Positions 1 to 5,138 of a stretch of DNA of 5,138 nucleotides are shown here, one piece after another. The stretch is from Balneolaceae bacterium SMO_bin1 (lineage in GTDB: Bacteria; Bacteroidota; Rhodothermia; Balneolales; Balneolaceae): positions 1-5,138 of the forward strand of contig NNSL01000325.1 of the NCBI GenBank assembly GCA_003123965.1, written 5' to 3'. Every line of letters starts with the position of its first letter. Positions within the stretch are counted from its first letter, which is position 1. Position numbers and translations under genes: made by a program. The notes below the pieces were generated by a model. The model did no database searches. It saw only the letters and a program-made list of their open reading frames with translations, and had not been told where the DNA came from.

Positions 1-478
1 TGGCAACTGCTATGTCGGCCTTGGAGCTGATCACCCAGCTCTTGCATGATAATGAAGTCAACCACCCGCTTCTTCGATTTTACTAAAGAATTCTTAATCT
101 GGCTGAACGACACCGATATTGAGCCGGCCCGGGTTTTTTCCCTATCTGCAAATACGCCTGGCCGACCTAATGGGATTTGGCTTGCAGCTTGAGCCCGCTG
201 AGGACCATAAAAATCCCGGCAAGCAGTATATCAACCTTGATTCCGGATTGGTAAGTGCACAAAGCGTATCGTCGCATAGTTACAAATTGAGCAAAAATCA
301 GTATCATTATATTGTGCTTACACTGCAGTCACGGAATTCGGCCGTATTTTCCATAACTTTCGAAAACGGTGAGCTCAAAGATTTGGTTAATCAATTAGAC
401 CGGTATCTGAAGTTTCACGTAGAGGGGCTTAGAAGCCGGAAATCGGACGCCATTTTCGAACAAATTTTACAGGCCTGA
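1..478 (+). CDS. recO: DNA repair protein RecO, C-terminal part; 5' end outside window, reading frame broken twice
   Basis: RecO helps RecR load RecA onto SSB-coated single-stranded DNA in RecF-pathway gap repair; it acts in the cytoplasm. Only the helical C-terminal portion is present. Reading from base 3 gives a helix resembling RecO (SALELITQLLHDNEVNHPL), then the frame hits TAA at 84-86. Continuation (FDFTKEFLIWLND) is found from base 73 in the next frame, and from about 137 in a third frame (FPYLQIRLADLMGFGLQLEP) to TGA at 476-478. Joining the three pieces gives a continuous RecO-like tail of about 158 residues, including the YINLDSG and YLKFHVEGLRSRKS segments typical of the family. Each junction needs one base removed (around 69-75; T run 134-139). 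A TTG-started ORF from 119 is therefore only the third piece, not a gene with its own start. No cysteines lie where many RecOs carry a zinc finger, as in Bacteroidetes-type RecO. The family call rests on motif pattern and is fairly secure; whether the breaks are real is open. Confidence 0.78.
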
Positions 479-480
479 CT

Positions 481-1650
481 ATGAACAAACGCAACCGCTT
501 ACTGACAGGTATTTTGCTGGTGCTTATTGGCATCTTAATTGGTGGCGTATTTGTGATGCTGCAGCAAGGGCAGTTCGTGAACGATCAATCGAATGTTGAG
601 TTTACCGAAGTTAAACGCAGCGACACCCCGCTTTTCTCTGATGCCGACTTGGAAAAGATGGATGACCGGTTTCTGTTTAAAAATGTAGCCGACCGTGTTA
701 TACCCACCGTAGTATATATAAGTACAATAATTTCTCTTGATGATGGAGATAGAAGAGGGCAGGAAGAAGATAGCTTTTGGGATCGCTTTCGCTCACGGCG
801 TGCACAAACGGTAGGTTCGGGCGTAATTGTCTCGTCTAACGGATATATCGTAACGAATAATCATGTGATCGACGACGCCGTTAATGATGGTATTTCTGTT
901 ATTTTAAATAATAAGCGACTTTATGAGGCCCGAGTGGTCGGTACCGATCCCACAACAGATTTGGCCATTCTTAAAATAGACGGTCAAAATTTACCCTCTA
1001 TTACTATTGGCAATTCCGATCAGGTTGATGTAGGCGAATGGGTGCTGGCCATTGGCAATCCTTTTCATCTTCGGTCTACAGTAACGGCAGGTATAGTGAG
1101 CGCTAAGAGCAGGGCAGTAGATATTGCAGGTGGCCCGCAGAGCCAGTTTAGTATTGAGAGCTTTATACAGACCGATGCTGCCATCAATAAAGGAAATAGT
1201 GGCGGCCCGCTGGTAAATACGGCTGGCGAACTGGTTGGAATTAATACCGCTATTGCTAGCCAAAGCGGCAGTTATCAAGGTTATGGCTTTGCCGTACCAT
1301 CTAACTTGGTGAGTAAGGTAATGCGAGATCTCATTGAGTACGGGGAAGTGCGGCGCGCACTGTTGGGTGTAAATATTCGCAGCATAAATTACGAAAGGGC
1401 GCAGGATCTTGGGCTGAGAAACGTGACTGGCGTCGAAATAGTGGCTTTAAGCGAGAATGGAGCCGCCGAGCAATCAGATTTGCAGCCCAATGACGTTATT
1501 CTATCAGTGAATGAAGAACCAGTGAATGAGCCTAACGAACTGCAGGAGCAGATTGCAGTTCGGAGACCAGGAGAAACAGTGCGGTTAGAGATTTGGCGTG
1601 ATGGTGCTGTGTTTGAGCAAATGTTGAGTTGGGCCGCGCTGAGAATGTGA
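481..1650 (+). CDS. HtrA/Deg-family (Do-like) periplasmic serine protease, protease domain plus first PDZ; frameshifted near its end
   Basis: Envelope protease/chaperone that degrades misfolded or mislocalised proteins. Residues 8-27 form one hydrophobic segment after a basic start (MNKRNR), so it is a signal anchor or uncleaved signal peptide with the bulk in the periplasm. The trypsin-like domain spans about 65-285, with the triad visible: His128 (TNNHVI), Asp160 (TTDLAIL) and Ser240 (GNSGGPL). A PDZ domain follows from about 292 to 385 (RRALLGVNI ... GAAEQSDLQPNDVILSVN). The last residues, WAALRM before TGA 1648-1650, look out of frame: reading one base back at 1629 gives LGRAENV, which joins smoothly to a second PDZ domain ending at 2021. 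The intact protein would be about 513 residues, the usual size for two-PDZ Do proteases. ATG 481 lies 2 nt after the recO stop, with no strong Shine-Dalgarno, suggesting co-transcription and translational coupling. As read, it could still act as a one-PDZ, DegS-like protein. The exact subtype (DegP, DegQ or DegS) cannot be assigned. Confidence 0.93.
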   Translation: MNKRNRLLTGILLVLIGILIGGVFVMLQQGQFVNDQSNVEFTEVKRSDTPLFSDADLEKMDDRFLFKNVADRVIPTVVYISTIISLDDGDRRGQEEDSFWDRFRSRRAQTVGSGVIVSSNGYIVTNNHVIDDAVNDGISVILNNKRLYEARVVGTDPTTDLAILKIDGQNLPSITIGNSDQVDVGEWVLAIGNPFHLRSTVTAGIVSAKSRAVDIAGGPQSQFSIESFIQTDAAINKGNSGGPLVNTAGELVGINTAIASQSGSYQGYGFAVPSNLVSKVMRDLIEYGEVRRALLGVNIRSINYERAQDLGLRNVTGVEIVALSENGAAEQSDLQPNDVILSVNEEPVNEPNELQEQIAVRRPGETVRLEIWRDGAVFEQMLSWAALRM

Positions 1651-2021
1651 ACACGCAGCTGGGAAGCAATGAAAGTGAACAGAATGAAGCCCCTGAAAAT
1701 AGAGGGGGTGAAGAAAATTATGAACAATATGAGCGGGGCGTTGCTTTTGGTTCATTTCCAATTGGTTTTAAAATAATGGCTCTGTCTAAGCCGGAAAATG
1801 CCGATGAGTTTGATCTCATTATCTCTGAGATTGAAGAGGCATCAGAAGCCGACCAGCAAGGGTTAGAAGAGGGCTTTATCATCCGTGAAATAAATGGAAA
1901 ATCCATCTTGACACTTGAAGCGCTTGAAAATGTGCTGTCTGAAATGGAAACCAATGATTCTATTCTTATGAGAATCGAAACGCCCGAGGGTGCAACTGGG
2001 TATTACGAGCTGAAAAAATAA
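1629..2021 (+). CDS. Second PDZ domain of the same HtrA protease, displaced into another frame
   Basis: This stretch, in the frame one base behind the upstream protease ORF, encodes an acidic, Glu/Asn-rich linker (roughly residues 5-36) followed by a PDZ fold: GFKIMALSKPENADE, then LIISEIEEASEADQQGLEEG and FIIREINGKSILTLEALENVL, matching the carboxylate-binding loop, the 'A..aGl..GD.I..ing' core and the final helix of HtrA PDZ2. It ends KK-TAA at 2019-2021. Its TTG codon at 1629 has no convincing ribosome binding site, and a free-standing cytoplasmic PDZ protein without a signal peptide would make little sense. I read it as the 3' part of the protease gene, separated by loss of one base around 1624-1631. 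If the break were genuine, this domain would be untranslated or made only by rare frameshifting. The fusion is an inference from domain order and the seamless join; the PDZ assignment is fairly secure. Confidence 0.8.
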   Translation: MGRAENVNTQLGSNESEQNEAPENRGGEENYEQYERGVAFGSFPIGFKIMALSKPENADEFDLIISEIEEASEADQQGLEEGFIIREINGKSILTLEALENVLSEMETNDSILMRIETPEGATGYYELKK

Positions 2022-2036
2022 ATTACCAATTTTTCA

Positions 2037-2585
2037 ATGGTTAAAACCACTCCCATTTCTTTAATTCTCATCACTGTAGGTATCTTAACATTGAGTGGAT
2101 GCGCCTGTTGTCCAACGCCATACGAAGGTGCCTATGCAGCCCCGGAAACCTATCCCGAATGGTTTAACTCCAATAATGCAATCGTTAGTGAAGAGGAGGC
2201 CTATTACGGGTATGCAAATGTGATGGCGGTCGATTCCATAAAAGCTGTTAATGGGGCTGTTCAACGAGCTAAATCGCGGCTTTCTTCTAACATAGCGAAT
2301 CGCTTGGAAGCCATCAGGAATGATGCCCTTATTGAATTCGGAAGTGAATCCCGGCTCGATCAATCCAACTTTATTTTAGCGTTGAGTAAATCAGATCGGA
2401 CAATTGTGCGGGTGGCGGAAGCTAATGAAACTGTGGCAATAGCTTCGGACAGCACTGGCTACTATGGTTTTGCCAAAGTTATAATTGAGAAGCAGCAGCT
2501 GGTAGAACGTCTGGATCGAACGTTTTCGAGTTACGAAAAAGCTTGGAATTCCATGAAAGAATCTGAAGCTTTTGACAATTTCTAA
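2037..2585 (+). CDS. Putative outer-membrane lipoprotein, LPP20-like
   Basis: A 182-residue protein with a lipoprotein signal peptide: a short basic start (MVK), a hydrophobic core at residues 7-19 and the lipobox LSGC with Cys22 as the acylation site. The next residue is Ala, not Asp, which by the E. coli sorting rule would favour the outer membrane. Two more cysteines follow at 24 and 25. The mature part resembles the LPP20 lipoprotein family: a P-E-W-F motif at 40-43, a short strand with aromatic/glycine residues (YYGYANV, 56-62), then a long helix rich in Ala/Arg/Lys (about 66-95, AVQRAKSRLSSNIANRLEAI) as in the 'A...A...Ar..la..i' signature. A second strand pair at 140-151 and a C-terminal helix complete it. 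Biochemical function is unknown for this family. It begins 15 nt after the protease stop on the same strand, so it is probably in the same transcript, placing it with envelope quality control by context only. The lipoprotein call is strong; LPP20 membership is moderate. Confidence 0.82.
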   Translation: MVKTTPISLILITVGILTLSGCACCPTPYEGAYAAPETYPEWFNSNNAIVSEEEAYYGYANVMAVDSIKAVNGAVQRAKSRLSSNIANRLEAIRNDALIEFGSESRLDQSNFILALSKSDRTIVRVAEANETVAIASDSTGYYGFAKVIIEKQQLVERLDRTFSSYEKAWNSMKESEAFDNF

Positions 2586-2586
2586 T

Positions 2587-2619
2587 AAAAAAGGCTTGCC
2601 GGAATTCATCCGACAAGCC
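2587..2619 (-). terminator. Rho-independent terminator of icd
   Basis: An 11-bp inverted repeat (2593-2603 with 2609-2619) with a 5-nt loop is flanked on its left by six A residues (2587-2592). Read on the minus strand this is a hairpin followed by six U, 28 nt past the icd stop. The single non-Watson-Crick pair (2599/2613) is a G-U wobble in the minus-strand RNA but a C-A mismatch in the plus-strand RNA, and no T run follows on the plus strand. It is therefore best suited to ending icd, though it may weakly stop the convergent lipoprotein transcript too. Confidence 0.85.
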
Positions 2620-2647
2620 AACAAATATTGAGAATATTTCGTACGTG

Positions 2648-3895
2648 TTACATGTGTTTCACGATCTCTTCACCGAATTCTGAGCATTTCAGGAGTGTCG
2701 CATTCTCCATCTGCCGCTCAAAATCATAGGTCACTTTTTTATCACTAATGGCGCCTTCAAGGCCTTTCTCAATTAGGTCGGCGGCCTCTTTCCAGCCCAT
2801 GTACCGCAGCATCATTACGCCTGATAGAATTAGTGAACCGGGATTCACTTTATCTTGGCCTGCATACTTAGGCGCTGTTCCATGGGTAGCTTCAAACACG
2901 GAGTAGCCGGTTTCATAATTGATATTGGCGCCCGGAGCAATACCAATGCCGCCCACACATGCTGCAAGGGCATCGGAAATGTAATCCCCGTTCAGGTTCA
3001 TGGTGGCAATAACATCGTACTCATCGGGGCGCGTAAGTATTTGCTGCAAAAAGGCATCGGCAATGGCGTCTTTAATCACTATGCCATTCGGGAGTTTGCA
3101 CCACGGACCGCCGCCAAATTCTTCGGCGTCAAACTCTTCTTTAGCTACCTCATAGCCCCAGGTTTTAAAGCTGCCTTCGGTAAACTTCATGATGTTACCC
3201 TTGTGCACCAAGGTCACACTGTCGCGACCTTCATCAATAGCGTAGTTGATAGCTGAGCGCACTAGTCGCTTGGTACCTTCCTCAGAAATAGGTTTGATGC
3301 CTAAAGAAGTAGTGTCAGGGAACCGAATGCTGTCAACGCCCATTTCATCCATCAAAAATGATTTGAGCTTTTCATTCTCTTTGGTACCGGTCTGATATTC
3401 AATGCCGGCATAAATGTCTTCGGTGTTCTCACGGAAGATAACCATGTCGGTTTTCTCCGGTTCTTTTACCGGGCTGGGGGTTCCCTGGTAAAATTTAACC
3501 GGGCGTACACAAGCGTACAAATCCATCTGCTGGCGAATAGCTACATTCAAAGAGCGAATGCCGCCGCCAACCGGTGTTGTGAGTGGCCCCTTGATAGACA
3601 CCAAGTAGTCTTCAATTGCTTTAAATGTATCTTCGGGCAGCCACTGATCATCACCGTAGAAATCAACCGCTTTTTCACCTGCGTAAATTTCAAACCATTC
3701 AATTTTCTTTTCACCATTGTAGGCTTTATCTATGGCACTATTCAGCACATGCTTCATGGTCGGCGTAATATCCACGCCAATGCCGTCTCCCTCAATGTAG
3801 GGAATGATGGGATTGTCACCCACCTTGAGTTTACCGTTATCTAACTTCTGGATTTTAGTTCCGTTTTCGGGGGGCGTAATTTTGTTGTAGCTCAT
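2648..3895 (-). CDS. icd: NADP-dependent isocitrate dehydrogenase
   Basis: Converts isocitrate plus NADP+ to 2-oxoglutarate, CO2 and NADPH in the cytoplasmic TCA cycle, as a homodimer. It closely follows E. coli Icd along its whole length. With ATG 3895 it has 415 residues (E. coli 416). Visible residues in this numbering: Ser115 in [13 protein letters not shown] (equivalent of the regulatory E. coli Ser113), Arg121, Arg131 and Arg155 for isocitrate, Tyr162 and Lys232 (HKGNIMK) for catalysis, and metal ligands Asp276, Asp304 and Asp308 (NLNGDYISD). NADP specificity is supported by Lys343-Tyr344 ([12 protein letters not shown]) and Tyr390/Arg394 (TYDFER), matching E. coli Lys344, Tyr345, Tyr391 and Arg395. 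An in-frame GTG at 3907 would add four residues; I prefer ATG 3895 from codon type and family length, although neither has a good Shine-Dalgarno. It stands alone, convergent with the lipoprotein gene and divergent from the small membrane protein gene, with its own terminator downstream. No frame damage is seen. Confidence 0.97.
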   Translation of the reverse strand: MSYNKITPPENGTKIQKLDNGKLKVGDNPIIPYIEGDGIGVDITPTMKHVLNSAIDKAYNGEKKIEWFEIYAGEKAVDFYGDDQWLPEDTFKAIEDYLVSIKGPLTTPVGGGIRSLNVAIRQQMDLYACVRPVKFYQGTPSPVKEPEKTDMVIFRENTEDIYAGIEYQTGTKENEKLKSFLMDEMGVDSIRFPDTTSLGIKPISEEGTKRLVRSAINYAIDEGRDSVTLVHKGNIMKFTEGSFKTWGYEVAKEEFDAEEFGGGPWCKLPNGIVIKDAIADAFLQQILTRPDEYDVIATMNLNGDYISDALAACVGGIGIAPGANINYETGYSVFEATHGTAPKYAGQDKVNPGSLILSGVMMLRYMGWKEAADLIEKGLEGAISDKKVTYDFERQMENATLLKCSEFGEEIVKHM

Positions 3896-3934
3896 GGATA
3901 CATTCACTCATTGAAGTTAAAATTTCAGTGCTAA

Positions 3935-3940
3935 AGTATA
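3935..3940 (-). promoter_or_regulatory. Possible -10 element for icd
   Basis: On the minus strand the hexamer TATACT (five of six to the sigma-70 consensus) lies 39 nt before the icd ATG, in an AT-rich stretch. It overlaps TACTTTAG, one mismatch from the Bacteroidota -7 motif TAnnTTTG. No good -35 or -33 box lies at the expected distance, so this is only a candidate. Confidence 0.3.
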
Positions 3941-4021
3941 GTAAAAATAAATTGCAGGTGCACCCGTTCTTCTTTATTGAAACCCAGCGGAACGATGCTG
4001 CAAATTCTGTGATATTCTCCC

Positions 4022-4027
4022 TATATT
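4022..4027 (+). promoter_or_regulatory. Possible -10 element for the small membrane protein gene and mutL
   Basis: TATATT (five of six to TATAAT) lies 37 nt before the ATG at 4065 in the divergent intergenic region. The best upstream partner, CTGCAA at 3998-4003 with an 18-nt spacer, matches TTGACA at only three positions. Some promoter must lie in 3896-4064 if the plus-strand genes have their own start, but this particular site is weakly supported. Confidence 0.22.
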
Positions 4028-4053
4028 AAGATCGTAATTGAAAATAAAGCCAC

Positions 4054-4057
4054 GAGG
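4054..4057 (+). promoter_or_regulatory. Ribosome binding site GAGG deciding the ATG 4065 start
   Basis: GAGG sits 7 nt before ATG 4065, an ideal Shine-Dalgarno spacing and the clearest such site in the window. It favours ATG 4065 over the in-frame TTG at 4038 (which it would lie inside) and over the ATG at 4077. Confidence 0.6.
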
Positions 4058-4064
4058 CCTTGTT

Positions 4065-4304
4065 ATGATTTCTAAAATGTTCGGCCACCAGCCCAAGCCC
4101 CGTAAATTCAACTATCCCAATCGGTATTACGATCCGAAGGAAGAGGAACGCAAAAAACGTCGCATTAAATTTGAACGCCCGCATAAAAAGCATCATCAAG
4201 GCCGATCGATTGTGCTATATGCTCTTTGTCTGGCTTTTGTGGTATTTTTGATTTATCTACTGGGCGGTGGGCAAATGTCTGATATTTACACCCTTTTTCA
4301 GTAG
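4065..4304 (+). CDS. Small basic single-pass membrane protein upstream of mutL, function unknown
   Basis: A 79-residue protein (TAG at 4302-4304). The N-terminal half is cytoplasmic in style and very rich in Lys, Arg and His (PKPRKFNYPNRYYDPKEEER, then KKRRIKFERPHKKHHQGR). One transmembrane helix follows at about 48-67 (SIVLYALCLAFVVFLIYLL), then a short tail of about 12 residues. By the positive-inside rule the charged half faces the cytoplasm, with the C-terminus outside. From memory, small proteins of this plan with a 'K.R.F.Y.PRYY' motif lie next to mutL in many Bacteroidota and are sometimes labelled 'riboflavin synthase subunit beta'. That label is not supported here: at this size, with a membrane helix, it is not lumazine synthase (RibH). 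The gene is 52 nt ahead of mutL on the same strand, so a shared transcript is likely. The start is chosen by the GAGG site; the coding call is good, the role unknown. Confidence 0.8.
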   Translation: MISKMFGHQPKPRKFNYPNRYYDPKEEERKKRRIKFERPHKKHHQGRSIVLYALCLAFVVFLIYLLGGGQMSDIYTLFQ

Positions 4305-4356
4305 AATTTTCATTGCATTTCACACTTCAACTGCATAAATCCATTTCTATAACATA

Positions 4357-5138
4357 TTGAGCAAGGAAGAAGAAAGCAGCGAATCAATAATTAAACAGCT
4401 GCCCCCCGAAGTATCAAATAAGATAGCAGCCGGCGAAGTTATACAACGACCCAGTTCGGTGGTTAAAGAACTGTTAGACAATTCTATTGACGCGGGGGCG
4501 GATCAAATAAAAATTATTATACAAAATGCGGGTCGCACCCTAATGCAGGTGATTGACAATGGTTGTGGAATGGGCAAGGAAGATATTCGGCTCTGTTTTC
4601 AGCAGCACGCGACCTCTAAAATCGAAGATGTAGATGACCTGTTTCGCGTACGTACACTTGGCTTTCGCGGGGAAGCCATGGCTTCTATTGCGTCCGTTTC
4701 TCAGGTAACGCTGAAAACCAAGCGCCCACAAGACGAAACAGGCTATGAATACGAAATTTGGGGAGGGGAGGAAAAGAAGTTTGAACCTACAGCCGTGGAT
4801 AACGGCACTTCCGTTGCCATTAAAAACCTGTTCTACAACGTTCCGGCGCGGCGCCAATTCCTTAAGACCGATGCCACCGAATTTCGGCACATTTTAAAAA
4901 CGGTACAGCAGGCGGCCTTGGCTCATACCGATATCGGCTTTCATCTGGTAGCAGATATGGATGATATTTACGAGCTGCCACCTGATCAGCCTATTAAACA
5001 ACGCATTGCCGATATTTTTGGCAAAGATTACAAGGCCAGCCTCATTAAGTTTGAAGAAGAAACCAGCTACGTGAATGTTCGCGGCGTGTTGGCTGATCCA
5101 AAACTTACCAAACGCAGCCGCGGTGAGCAGTTTCTTTT
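4357..5138 (+). CDS. mutL: DNA mismatch repair protein MutL, N-terminal ATPase part; 3' end outside window
   Basis: MutL couples MutS mismatch recognition to downstream strand processing; its N-terminal GHKL ATPase domain dimerises on ATP binding. The 260 codons here hold that domain and the start of the transducer domain. Motif I is at about 25-48 (GEVIQRPSSVVKELLDNSID), with catalytic Glu38 and Mg-binding Asn42 (E. coli Glu29 and Asn33). Motif II DNGCGM includes Asp67. TSKI (86-89) and TLGFRGEAMASI (100-111) form the ATP lid and motif III, and NGTSVAIKNLFYNVPARRQF (149-168) contains motif IV. The last residues, RSRGEQFLF, are typical of the transducer domain, so the frame is intact to the window edge. 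The missing C-terminal part decides whether it carries the endonuclease motif DQHA(X)2E(X)4E. The first in-frame start after the TAA at 4336-4338 is TTG 4357 (reading MSKEEESSES); no Shine-Dalgarno precedes it. Identity is near certain, the start moderately so. Confidence 0.96.
   Translation, partial: MSKEEESSESIIKQLPPEVSNKIAAGEVIQRPSSVVKELLDNSIDAGADQIKIIIQNAGRTLMQVIDNGCGMGKEDIRLCFQQHATSKIEDVDDLFRVRTLGFRGEAMASIASVSQVTLKTKRPQDETGYEYEIWGGEEKKFEPTAVDNGTSVAIKNLFYNVPARRQFLKTDATEFRHILKTVQQAALAHTDIGFHLVADMDDIYELPPDQPIKQRIADIFGKDYKASLIKFEEETSYVNVRGVLADPKLTKRSRGEQFL

Noticed and set aside
119..478. A complete 119-residue gene starting at TTG 119
   Set aside because: RecO-like sequence continues upstream in other frames, the first residues (SRPGF) are out of register with that sequence, and no ribosome binding site precedes the TTG. 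It is the last piece of recO.
991..1278. Minus-strand ORF of 95 codons
   Set aside because: It lies wholly inside the protease domain, including the codons for the catalytic serine, with no recognisable motif; a shadow ORF.
1620..1640. Programmed -1 ribosomal frameshifting joining the two HtrA parts
   Set aside because: No X-XXY-YYZ slippery heptamer is present at the junction and I see no obvious pseudoknot just after it. Programmed shifting is not known to me for HtrA genes.
1389..1727. Minus-strand ORF of 112 codons across PDZ1 and the frameshift
   Set aside because: Antisense to conserved PDZ coding sequence; serine-rich composition is typical of a reverse-frame shadow.
2855..3256. Plus-strand ORF of 133 codons inside icd
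   Set aside because: Fully antisense to highly conserved icd sequence, with no family resemblance.
3957..3964. Palindrome GGTGCACC in the icd/small-gene intergenic region as an operator
   Set aside because: Eight bases with no second copy nearby; expected by chance too often to call.
3896..4064. Small RNA or riboswitch in the divergent intergenic region
   Set aside because: No strong hairpin, terminator or known aptamer pattern is visible in these 169 nt.
4540..4890. Minus-strand ORF of 116 codons inside mutL
   Set aside because: Antisense to the MutL ATPase motifs; a shadow ORF.

Overview
The window looks like ordinary chromosome from a moderate-GC member of the Bacteroidota/Balneolota group (Balneola- or Gracilimonas-like). 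This is inferred from protein style only: a cysteine-free RecO tail of the Bacteroidetes type, a two-PDZ HtrA, a small basic single-pass membrane protein just ahead of mutL, and mostly weak Shine-Dalgarno signals. No marker in the window fixes the genus.

Left part (1-2585, plus strand): a tightly packed run of the 3' end of recO, an HtrA/Deg-family periplasmic serine protease starting 2 nt after the recO stop, and an LPP20-like lipoprotein 15 nt further on. Reading frame is broken three times here. The recO tail needs two +1 corrections (near 69-75 and at the T6 run 134-139). The HtrA reading frame is missing one base near 1624-1631, so a roughly 513-residue two-PDZ protease appears as a 389-residue protein plus a separate second-PDZ ORF. 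Single-base indels in otherwise well-conserved genes fit sequencing or assembly errors at least as well as gene decay.

Middle (2586-3895, minus strand): icd, an intact NADP-type isocitrate dehydrogenase convergent with the lipoprotein gene. The 62 nt between them hold a rho-independent terminator whose polarity (U tract, G-U wobble) serves icd.

Right part (3896-5138): a 169 nt divergent intergenic region, then on the plus strand a 79-residue basic single-pass membrane protein with a clear GAGG ribosome binding site, and the first 260 codons of mutL with all GHKL ATPase motifs, starting at TTG and running off the window.

Together the genes cover recombination and mismatch repair (recO, mutL), envelope protein quality control (HtrA and perhaps the lipoprotein) and the TCA cycle (icd). 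I see no mobile element, CRISPR array, tRNA or rRNA, and no convincing evidence of a new biological system. The points most worth following are the frame breaks, the mutL start and the two small poorly characterised envelope proteins.
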